Below are positions 1-10,800 of a DNA stretch of 32,808 nt, one piece after another. The DNA is from Candidatus Omnitrophota bacterium. Lineage in GTDB: Bacteria > Omnitrophota > Gorgyraeia > 2-02-FULL-51-18. The stretch's first letter is position 1, and the number at the start of each line of letters is the position of its first letter. The position numbers and the translations under genes were made by a program. A model generated the notes under the pieces. That model worked only from the letters and a program-made list of their open reading frames with translations. It did not search any database and was not told the DNA's origin. The stretch is from assembly GCA_023248025.1 (NCBI GenBank), contig JAHFFI010000005.1, forward strand, positions 1 through 32,808. The letters run 5' to 3'.

Positions 1-102
1 AAGTACCACATCCAGTCCGCGCAGCGCCGCATCGCGCGCGATGCCTGCACCGGCAATGCCGCCTCCTATGACGGCGAGCGTATGGACTTTATCGGAATTC
101 AT
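1..102 (-). CDS. FAD-dependent glycerol-3-phosphate dehydrogenase-like protein, N-terminal fragment (runs off left edge)
   Basis: Reverse strand from ATG at 102 reads MNSDKVHTLAVIGGGIAGAGIARDAALRGLDVVL, a Rossmann dinucleotide-binding GGGIAGAGIARDAALRG motif typical of GlpA/GlpD. Too short for the ORF track. Confidence 0.72.
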   Translation of the reverse strand, partial: MNSDKVHTLAVIGGGIAGAGIARDAALRGLDVVL

Positions 103-122
103 GAGACTCATTATACCGCGGA

Positions 123-956
123 ATGGTATGCTATTTAAAATATACAAAACGTATGCTGAATTTTAAAAAATTAATTAAAAAAGCGATTTTTCCGTCGGGC
201 TCGACGGTGACGATTCTTCGTGGACCGCTCGCGGGCAACCGATACGTCGTGAATGAATATTCCGGCTGGGCGCATATTTTTGGGGGATGGGAGCCGGGTG
301 GCGTCAAAGCTTTTAAAAAATATATTCGTCCCGGTGATGTCGTATTCGATGTCGGAGCCAACACAGGACTTCATTCGCTTCTGTTCTCCCGACTGACGGG
401 TCCTTCCGGAAAGGTTTATGCTTTTGAACCTTTACCTGAAAATGTGCGGCAGATCGAAACGTTGATCTCCTTGAATAAAATTAAAAATATCGATATCTAT
501 CCGGCGGCTCTCAGTAATTATAAAGGCAAGGGCACTTTTACGGCGGGCAACAACACCTGGGAAGGTCATCTGACCGGCTTATCCGATCGGAACGTCGATT
601 CAACAACGGTGTCTGTCCTTACGCTCGACAGTTTTATCGGCGAGGCGCGTCACCCAACGCCGCAATTCATCAAGATTGACGTCGAGGGAGAAGAATCCAA
701 AGTCCTTGAAGGTTCCCGCGAGACGATCGAAAAATGTCATCCGCTTCTTTATGTAGACTTGCATAACCCGGAGCAGGATGTCCGCGTCGGAGCTATTTTC
801 CGGTGGCATGGATACCGGGTGTTCCGCGTGAATTACACGTCCGCCACCGGAAAACTTCTGTCCGAGGTTACGGACCTATCGAAAGGCTGGCCGCACCACG
901 AAGGACTCTCCGGTGCGGTTCTCGGATTTCCACCGGACTCGCCTTTATTATTATAG
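123..956 (+). CDS. FkbM family SAM-dependent methyltransferase
   Basis: ORF with [40 protein letters not shown] and [17 protein letters not shown], hallmark FkbM motifs. An internal ATG at 153 is an alternative start. Confidence 0.88.
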   Translation: MVCYLKYTKRMLNFKKLIKKAIFPSGSTVTILRGPLAGNRYVVNEYSGWAHIFGGWEPGGVKAFKKYIRPGDVVFDVGANTGLHSLLFSRLTGPSGKVYAFEPLPENVRQIETLISLNKIKNIDIYPAALSNYKGKGTFTAGNNTWEGHLTGLSDRNVDSTTVSVLTLDSFIGEARHPTPQFIKIDVEGEESKVLEGSRETIEKCHPLLYVDLHNPEQDVRVGAIFRWHGYRVFRVNYTSATGKLLSEVTDLSKGWPHHEGLSGAVLGFPPDSPLLL

Positions 957-1511
957 TACCGTTACCTTTTTCATCGCGATGGTCGTTTTTGGTTTATCAC
1001 TGGAATCACGGGGCGCGTTCGCGATTTTGTGCACGATATCCATGCCTTTTGTGACCTGCCCGAACACAGAATGCTTTTTATCCAGCCACGGAGTCGCGGT
1101 GTCGGTGATAAAAAACTGGCTGCCGTTGGTATTGGGGCCTGAGTTTGCCATGGACAGCGTCCCGGCCTTATCGTGCCTCAGTTTCGGTGAGAATTCGTCA
1201 TTGAATTTATAACCGGGTCCGCCGGTACCGGTTCCGGTCGGGTCACCGGTCTGTATCATAAAATCGGGAATGACACGATGGAAAATGATGCCGTCATAAA
1301 ATCCTTTTTTGGCCAGCGTCACAAAATTTTCGACAGTTTTAGGAGCATCCGCCGAAAAAAGCTCCACCTCGATATCGCCGAGAGTAGTTTCTATTTTTAC
1401 GTGTGTGGATGCTGGGGTCATTATTTCCTTTCCTTCGGTTGTTTCGGCGAATGCCGGGGATGAGAGTAGAACAGATATCAGTAAAAAAGCGTTAAAGCAA
1501 GTAGGCTTCAT
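951..1511 (-). CDS. Peptidyl-prolyl cis-trans isomerase, cyclophilin type, with signal peptide
   Basis: [33 protein letters not shown]...[18 protein letters not shown] is the cyclophilin signature; N-terminus [22 protein letters not shown] is a Sec signal. Convergent stop with the FkbM gene. Confidence 0.95.
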   Translation of the reverse strand: MKPTCFNAFLLISVLLSSPAFAETTEGKEIMTPASTHVKIETTLGDIEVELFSADAPKTVENFVTLAKKGFYDGIIFHRVIPDFMIQTGDPTGTGTGGPGYKFNDEFSPKLRHDKAGTLSMANSGPNTNGSQFFITDTATPWLDKKHSVFGQVTKGMDIVHKIANAPRDSSDKPKTTIAMKKVTVL

Positions 1512-1652
1512 GAGGCGTCTCCTTATCTGCCCATTGTAAACGATGGGTCGAAAAAATAAAGAATATTTGTTATGATATCCGCCTGCTGTATTCAGCAGGA
1601 CGGATCCGTCCGCGCCAAAGGCGGGCGGAGGTTAGAGTATTAACGATATTTC

Positions 1653-1726
1653 GGGCGAATAGCTCAGCTGGTTAGAGCACCTCCTTTACACGGAGGGGGT
1701 CGTGGGTTCGAATCCTACTTCGCCCA
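1653..1726 (+). tRNA. tRNA-Val (anticodon TAC)
   Basis: GGGCGAA...TTCGCCC acceptor stem, AGCTCAGCTGGTTAGAGC D-arm, CTCC-TTTACAC-GGAG anticodon arm (TAC), GTGGGTTCGAATCCTAC T-arm. Confidence 0.95.
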
Positions 1727-1859
1727 TTTTTACTTTCCTGAAATAGGTTAATATAAATAGTTAATATTGTTAATTATTTTATGTGCATAATTTTTTAAAG
1801 CCTCTTATCTTCGGACGATTCATTAGGTATACTTTCCATCTATATAAGGAAGACGAGGG

Positions 1860-4800
1860 GTGTGGTTTATCCTGTATCAAAACCCTTTTAATATGAAAAA
1901 ACCGAAGACACCGTATTTAAAGATCATCGCCGGCACGCTGGTCCTGGCATTTTTAGCGCAGGATTTTTGCTACGCCGCGCCCGAAATCGCGTCATTTTTC
2001 TCCTCTGATCAGAAGAACATAGATCAGCGGTGGGTGAAAAATGTGCTGCCTGATATTCCACGATCGGTGGCCGAGGTCGTAGATGCCTGGAAGGCCCCCA
2101 AGGAAAGCTCAAGTGGCCCTGAGAGAATCGTTTATCTCATCCAGGACGCCCACACCAATTCATCCGCACAGAAAAATATCGCGCGCCTACTGGAGCTGAT
2201 GTCAGCGGAGACTATTTTCTTGGAGGCCGGTTTTGGGGATGAGTCTCTTGGGTTTCTTAGACCGTATGCGACTAAGCTCGAAAGACAAAGATTGGCCGAT
2301 TCATCCATCCAGGAAGGGTTGATACAAGGCAGCGAATATTATGATCTCACGTCGACGCGCCCGGTGGGGCTTTACGGCGTAGAAAATCTAGCCCTTTATG
2401 CGCAGGCCGTTTCTTTGTACCGGGATGTCAGCCTCGAAAGAGAGCGTCTAAAAAATTACCTTTCACAAGTCCAAAGTGTGATTCAATCGCTCAAACCCAG
2501 AGTGTATCATCCGTTCCTGCGCATGATGGACAGACATTACCAGGATTTTGAAAGCGGCAAGACGACACTGACGGATTATGTCGGGTTCTTATACGAGCAG
2601 GCCGGGCAATTGGCGATCTCGATGGATTCGTACAAGGAACTCAAGCAGCTGCAAAAAATTCGCAAGGCCGAATCGCGGGTGGACTTTGATCAAACCAATG
2701 GTGAACTTGCGCAAGCCTTGTCTTCACTGGGGGAAGAAGAACGAAAAGTTGTCACGCAGGCCGCTTCCGATACGGCCCTATTTAAATTGTCCGGACAGTC
2801 TCACGCAGCCGCTTGGGGCACCTTTACTCTGCTCAGTGAAAAATTAACGGAGCAGAACAAGATGGGGAATTATCCCAACCTAACCCACTATTTTGAGTAT
2901 TTGAATCTTTGCGTGAAACTGGACGTCGAAAAAATTCTCCGGGAAAAAACAGCGCTTGAAAATGCCCTGGTTGCTGTTTATTGCATCACCTCTGATGAGC
3001 ACAAGCTGTTTGTGTCCGGTCAGCACATAACACTGCTTAAAAAAATGCTGGATCTATCGCTGACGCCCGAAGAATTTGAAAATTACCGCTCCCATAAGGA
3101 GGATTTTAATATCGCAGCGCTTACGGGCTTTCTCAACAAAAAAATTATAGATTTTAGAGATGGGTATGACAATACGAGTATTTTAGAAAAGGGTTATGAG
3201 GAAGCGATAGAAAAAAGTGAGGCGTTTTATGGGCTCACCTTTGCCCGAGACGAGCAGATGATAGGTCATGCGCTTACGGAGATGCAAAATGAAAATTTAA
3301 CATCGGCGGCGCTTGTGGCGGGCGGATACCACAGCGTAAATCTGATGCGTCAATTAAAACAAAAGGGCATTTCGTATGTTTGTTTAAGGCCACAAATTTT
3401 GCAGGAAACAAACCAGAAAAAATACGAAGCTATTTTGTTGGGTCAGCATATGGATGCGCAGTTGAATACTTCACTGCCGGTCCCGCCCCGGGTCTCGGCA
3501 ATCAGCGCTATGCGTTTCGGGCTGACACCCACGACGCGTGACGACCACCTAGTTGCTTTAAAATGGCCCTCACCTGAGGAAGCCGAGGGGAAGATCAACG
3601 TCGTGATGAGTCAAAGAAAAAAAGACTTAGGATTGCAGTTTGCTGCTGCCGGCGGGCGGTTGGCAAAGAAGGAAGTGAGTTCATACGGCCCCGCGGATTT
3701 AGTGCAAATCACGCAACAATCGGCCAGACTAATGCCCAGCCCGAAAGAAGCAGCCCTTCTTGAAAGCATAATACCTGCGTTGCCTCAGGATCTGATATTT
3801 TGGGTGTATCACCGCGTCGATGCATGGAAGAAACTTTTATCGCCTTATAAAACCAAGCCGGTTCCTTACGGGTTTTATACGCGATTCTCAAACCCTCCGA
3901 GTATTTCTTTGTTGGACTATTCCTCCGTCCCTTACATCTTGGTGCATGAAATTTTTCATGTTTTTCAGTGCATGGGCATGCGACAAGAATGGTCCATACG
4001 GTTTAAGCATTTTCTTTATAATGTTCCCGATAAAATCATTTCAGACGCTTTTAGGTCCTGGGAAACGTATTTCAAAGAGAGCTCTATTTACAGTAAGAGT
4101 GACGTAGGTTTGGAGCTGGGTGCGCATCTTTTTTCTACGCTTCATTTTTTCGATGAAGCCCCCTTTGAACCGTCCGCGCAAAATTTCGCATCTTTAAATG
4201 ATCATGGTCAATGGGACCCGCAGCTTGGGGACTATTTGCGGGAGGCTCTCGAAACTAGACCCTCTATGGGTCAGCTTTATCAAGTCACGAGAAATTTTGC
4301 ATCTCGTATTTTAGAGGCTCCAGATCCGGTCCGAGATCGGGTATTGGCCGGCCTGAGACAATATTTTGAAGCACACAGCCCGCTGCCGGTTCCTCAAATT
4401 TTTGAAGCATCCACCGAATCCCTCCAAGGGTCGCGTCTGGCACAATCTCAAACAGCGGTTTCTCCCGAAGAAATCACCGATGCAAGAGCCGTGGAGTTTT
4501 ACCGCATGCACAGGGAGCTACTGGCGCTATTTTCAGAATACAATCAAGCCAAGAAATCACCCACACCTCAGATAAAAAAAATAAAAGCCTTTCTTTCTCA
4601 GGTCAGATCCTATGCGGAAAGGCTGGCTCCTTACGAAGCGGAAATAAGGGAATCAAAGGATGAGGATGCAGCGGTTTTGGCATCGTTTGAAGGCCGATCA
4701 CCGCCGGAGCTTAAACGGATCGAGTCCGAATTATCAAAAGAAATCAAGTCCTACCATTCACTTTTTACCGAAGCTCATGCGAACCGTAACGAAAGTGCGC

Positions 4801-7800
4801 TTGACGATCTAAATCATCAAGTGATTGTTCTGCTTAAGCGGCGTCTAAAAATTCAGCTGTTGAGATTGCAATTGGAATTGCAGCAGACGCCCCTGCGCCA
4901 GGGCCCCATTTATTTGATCGTATTGAGCATCGTCGGTATTTACCACCGTCTTTCCTATGAGCATTTATGGCGCACCAGGCGTAAAAGGGGCCAGCTTGCG
5001 CTTGAAGGTTTTCATGTGGGCGACGCGACGGGACATCTGGCCTTTACTTTGTACTATGAAAGACAGCCTGTTTTAAGGGTGGTGCGTTCTGCCGCCGGCA
5101 AAGTGGCCTTAAGTCAGATTATTTGGAAAAAAGTGACTACAACCGCCGGCACGGATGCTCTGATGCCTGTGATGACGCCGCTTAAATTTGAAAGCGTGGA
5201 TCCGGCATTTCGCAGCCGGCTGCATGCGATAGTCAGTCAGGAAGAGGATTACACGCAGCTGATTTACCACGATTTGGCTTTGGAGGATGTATCTACGATT
5301 CTTGAAAAATATAAAGCGAGTCCTGCCGGGATGACAAAGGATATCCGCGCGCATGTCACAGATTCTTTAGAATCAGTTTTGGCAGGCCCCCACGGAAAAA
5401 ACGGACTGCGCTTAAAAAGAGCCCGTGTGGCGAGTGATACCCAACCCCCCAGAATGCTACCCATGCCAAAAGAAAGCCTCGAATCAGCCGTAACACTCCT
5501 TGCCAATAATGATATCCGGTCTGCGTTGGACCTTATTAAGAGTACCAGAGACTACATTCACGGCCGCCTGGGAGTTATAGAAAAAATAAGAATAGCCACC
5601 GCTCGAAAGAAAGATTATTTGTACCTTATTATCCGCGATGGCCAGCTTAGAAAGCTGCTGAGTGAAATCAACACAACAGTTGCAAACCGGCCCATTGATT
5701 TAATTACTTTAAAAAATCAAATGCAAGCACTTGAGGTTATTTTGGAAGAAAGTTTTCAATTTGTGATCAGAGAACGCGAATACATTAACGTCAAACGGAT
5801 GATTCAGAGTGTGCTGGTCGTCTATAAAAATTTTAGTAAAGAACCTGCAGATCCCAGGGATTTGAGAGCTGTTGTTAGCCAATCGCTCGCGGACATGACG
5901 CGGCGAGCCGAGGCGCGGGTGTCGGGCTCAAGGCTTTCGGCGCGCGTTGCCACCTTAAAACAGGCCACGATGCTTAAAAGACTTTCCGAACTTATTCTTT
6001 GGACGGAGGTTGCGATGATTGACTGGGCTAATCGCCAGAAAACAAGTCTGCCGGGGGTGGGCGGGCACGAGGCCGCTGCGGCTTCTTCACTTCACATCAT
6101 AATGGCGCTTGAACTTTTTAGCCGCCGGGGCGAAGACCATGTGGCGCACAAACCTCATTCGTCACCGGCGTATCATGCGTTGCAGTATTTTCTGGGGCAG
6201 ATCCCCAAGGAGGTTCTTTTTAGACTGAGAGAAAATGACATTACTTTAAAACCAAGCCCCTACCAGGAACTTATTGACGACACCTTGGCGAATTCTCCTC
6301 CCGAACTGGCCGCCGCCTACCAAGCGGGCCTAAACGAATTGCTCGAACAATTACCTTCATCCGCAAAGACAGATTTGGACAAGCCCGGTTTACATTCGTA
6401 TCCCGGGATGGCGGACGCCAAACTCAATCCGCGCGTGACCATTCCCACGGGTTCCGTGGGTCTTGGTCCTGCGGCCGTTATCGTCCTGGCACTGGTCAAA
6501 AAATGGCTGCAGGATAATGGCTATACGGTGCCGGATTCGCATTTTTTTGCCGTATTGGGCGATGCGGAATTCGAAGAAGGTAATCTTCAGGAGATTTTAC
6601 CGCTTGTCGCCGAGCACAAGCTTTCGGGCGTGACGCATATCGTCGACTACAACCGCCAGTCGCTGGACGGAAACACTCAAGACCAAAAACTTTATGAAAT
6701 GAAAAACCGCTACGCATCTACAGGCTGGAAAGTAGTGGAGCTAAAATGGGGGGGCCGCATGAAAGCCGCCTTTGCGAAAAAAGTCGGAGGAAAAATTTTC
6801 CAAAAGGTCATGGAAGACATGTCGCCTTCGGCATACCAAGCGCTCCTCGCCAAGACCGGTGCCCAAATCCGCGCTGAACTGCTTGAGAAAAATTTAAAGC
6901 TTAAACCTTTTCTTAAAGTTTATACCGATGCGGCTCTTAAAGAGCTATGGCTGGATCTCGGCGGTCATGATCTGATGGAGCTCACACACGCGCTTGAAGA
7001 AGCCAGGAGCTCCTCTCAGGCGACGGTGATCATTGCCCACACCATTAAAGGCTGGGGGCTTGATCCCCTCATCGGAAAGGTTAGCAATCATTCGGCACTT
7101 TTAAATAAGTCCGAGATGAGTGACCTGAAAACAAAATTAGGCATTCAAGGGATTTCAGAGGAAGATCCCTTTCCCACTTTGGATATCGACAGCACAGCGG
7201 CACAGTGGCTGAGTCAGGTGCAAGCTCGCTTGAAAACGGAAGAAAATATTTCCCGACAAGAAATCGCAAAAAATGAGAATCAATGGCCTTTGCTTCCCAC
7301 ACGCATCATGCCCGGCATTGCGGATGGCATGAAGGAAATCTCGACGCAAGCTTATTTTTCCCAGATGGTGGCCAAACTTCGCCGAATTGCGCAGACACCG
7401 ATAGAAAATCTTACCGGAGATGAAGCGGCTTTAAAATCACTGGCAGAAAGAGTCGTAACCCTTTCACCGGATGTAGGCACTTCTACCGGATTAAGACCCA
7501 AAGGTGCCGTGGGTGGTTATGGGCCGAACAATCCTAAGGATAATCATTTTCGTTTTAGCATCGCCGAGATGAATTCTATGACGACCAGCGCCGGTTTTGG
7601 CAAATCCCATGATTTTTTTGGCGTACGGACAATCCCCGTGCAAACTATTTATGAAATGTTTTGGGACAGGCGCGCATTGGATCCATTTTTTTATGCTCAA
7701 TACTGGGGGTCTTCATTTATTCAATTTGTCACACCCTCCGGTGCGACGCTGTCGTCCGAAGGCGTCCAGCATCAGGGCATTACGGGCGTTGTGGTGGCGG

Positions 7801-10800
7801 AAGCTGTGCCAAACTCTATTCTGTGGGATCCCTGGAACGAAACGGATCTTGATTTTATTTTTACGGATGCGTTGAACCGCACCGCACTGGGCAACGACGA
7901 AGGTAGAAATGTCGTCACTATTCGAGGCACGACAAAAAATATCAGTCGTGAGGAATTGATGAAGCGACTACGCAGTATAAAGGCAAACGCGGGCCTCACG
8001 GATGAGCAGATTTTGACCGCTCATCGAGCAAACGTGCTGGCGGGCGGCTACCGTTTAGTGGATTACCGCGTCCATGAAGGCTATAAACCAAATGAAAATG
8101 TTGTGAATATTTTTGCGATGGGCGCCATGGTTCCTGAGGCGCTTTCTGCCTCGGATGCGCTCCTAAAAAATGTAGGTACTTACGCCAATGTGATTGTGGT
8201 GACCAGTCCCACGCTTTTAAATGGGCGTCTTGCCGAACAGAGCCGTTATGAACATCTCATGAGTCTAGTGCCTAGAGAAGAACGGCCGTTTGTGCCTGTG
8301 GTGACCGTTGCGGATGCGCCCAAGATGCTGCTAAAAGGCATAGGGGACAGGGGCATCGGCCTCCAATCAGAGAATTTGGGACTTTCCGAAAACGGGCTTT
8401 CTACCAGGGATCCCTCAAAAATATATCGCCATCACGGCATCTCGCGTGTGGATATCTTTAATGCGGCTTACGGAATGCTGGTGGAAAGAGACCGAGATGG
8501 AAGTCAAGTCGAAGATCTTTTGAATGCACTTTATGAGGAGGATGCGGGCGCGCGGTTTTCTGCTTCGCTACGTCCTTACGGCGCAGCTTCGCAGGAACGA
8601 GGGGCAGAGCAGAGCGTAGGAGGGCGGTTGTCTTCCGCGCCGCTTTTTCGTTTGGTTTCTCTTAAGCCGCCGCTACGCGGACGGGGGTACCCCATACAGG
8701 GCGAAGTGACTTTCTTGGGTGATCCGGAAAGATTGAAGTCACACTTTTTTACTGCGGAAGAATGGATGCGCGAGTCGTTGGCAAATCGTCGATGGGGTTT
8801 TTATGGATCCGGCAAAGTACGCTTCAGAAAGGATTTCGCGACTTATCCTCAAATGTTTTCGCCATTTTTTGGCGCCATGACAGCCGAGCAGGTTTTTAAA
8901 ATGTGGCAAGGAATGCGGCGGGCAAATACATGGACGCCCGGCGAACCGTTTGTGGTGATCGAGCTGGGCGCGGGCGAAGGCGATCTGGCGCATGATTTTA
9001 TTGAGCACGCGCGCAAAAAAGCTAAAGACCATCAGCCTGAGTGGCAGGATTTTTATGACGCGTTGCAGTACCGCGCCGTAGAATTTTCGCCCGTCTCTTT
9101 TGATACGATGCGGTCTAAAAATAAGACTTTTATGGATCAGGGTAAGCTCGTGGCAGTCCATTCGGATGCGCTGGCTTATCTGGATACCGTGGGCCGGTCT
9201 CCGGTAAAAGGCGTCGTACTATCCAACGAATTTTTAGATGCTCTGCCGGCGCACCAGGTACGCGTACAACCGGATGGCCAGGTCGAGGCGGCCTTGTTTA
9301 TTCCCCTGATTGATACCGATGCGTTGAGGATGTTGTTCCGTTCGGGCGTGTTGGATCGGCAAAAGACAAACACATTTGTAATAGAGGGCCAGAATATAAG
9401 CGCCCTCTCAAAAAAGGATTTCCTTAAGATCAGAGAAAAATTGGAGGATCCAAAAAATAAGACCTTAGCCCGTGATTTGAAGAAACATTTACGCATGGCG
9501 ACCTGTTATTTAAATGCGCGCTATTTTACGGATGTGCAGGAATACGCTCGATTAAATTCAGAAGAGATTTCATCGGTCGCGTCTCGTCATAAAGCCGGCA
9601 ATGTTGCCTTGATTGGGACCATCCACCGCCATTTTATTAAAAAAGCAGCAGACGCTCTGAGCAAGGGGTATATATTTAGTATCGATTATATGGAGCCTTC
9701 TTATAATATCTGGAACCCGCTCGTTGGACAGATGGCCGCATTCTCAGGAAATAAAATATTTTCTGATTGGGTGCTGAACGCCGGAAATTATGATGTCACC
9801 TATGATCCGGATGCCACTTATTTGGATCAATTAGGCCGGCGGATGGGTTTAAAGACTGCCTATTTTGGCAGTCAAAGCAACCTGGAAAAAGGGACATCCT
9901 TTGACTTGAAGACCGAAGACACTTCTTTAGCGATTTATAGAAATTTGTTTCACCGGCGGTTGGAAGATCACCGCAGCGATATTCAAACTTCACGTGATTG
10001 GCTGAGCAGATTCTTTGATGAGTTTCCTATTGATGCCGTGACGACGTCTACGTTCATGGGCCAATGGCCGGAAATAGCATTAAAAAACTTTATCGAACAA
10101 ATAGTGAAAGATCCACGCGTCCCGACGGAAGATCAACCTATGGTAACGACGACATTACAGCAAGTTGTAAAAAATTTAGTAACTAGAACCCAACAAGCAT
10201 TGGATATGTATTTAAGGTCTTTCTATGAGCTTCATTTCAAAATCCTGATCCAGCAAAAACCGGGGACGGATGATTCTTATCAGTTTCCCGCACCTTCGAG
10301 GGACTTGTATCCCCAGGGCGCGCGCCTTAGCCTTGAACACAACGAAACGCTTAGCTTAAGCGAGCTTCTAGAAAAGTTAAATGGATTGGTAAAACTGATT
10401 GCCGGTGAAAGTGACCCCAAAGTGCTACAGGAATATATAAAATTGACGGACGGTTATGTAAATAAATTTTTAGAAGCTACTTCACTGTGGTCAGATGATC
10501 CATTTTCAACTGTTGAAATGGTAGCAGAGTACGAAAAATGGGCGAAGATTCTTATGAGGTTAGTCTACCAAGATGCGCAACTGGCCAGTAAGCAACACAA
10601 CACGGAAGTCAAAAACGCCGCGAAAATAGATCTCGTATCTAACCAATCGAATTTTTCTGAGGCGATTCTAAAACTTACCGGCTCGGCGCGCATTGTGGCC
10701 ATGAGTTCCCACAAAGCGACTTCCATTGAGGTTACCGCAGCTTCTCTAAAAGCGATTGAAAGTATCGCGGGTGAACTATTTGCGTTAATTCACAAAGAGA

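Noticed and set aside
1653-1726. tRNA-Val as integration site for a genomic island carrying the giant ORF
   Set aside because: No duplicated tRNA 3' end and no integrase seen in the window.
1745-1785. AT-rich repeats GTTAATAT/GTTAATT upstream of the giant ORF as an operator
   Set aside because: Short AT-rich similarity could be chance; no supporting regulator identified.
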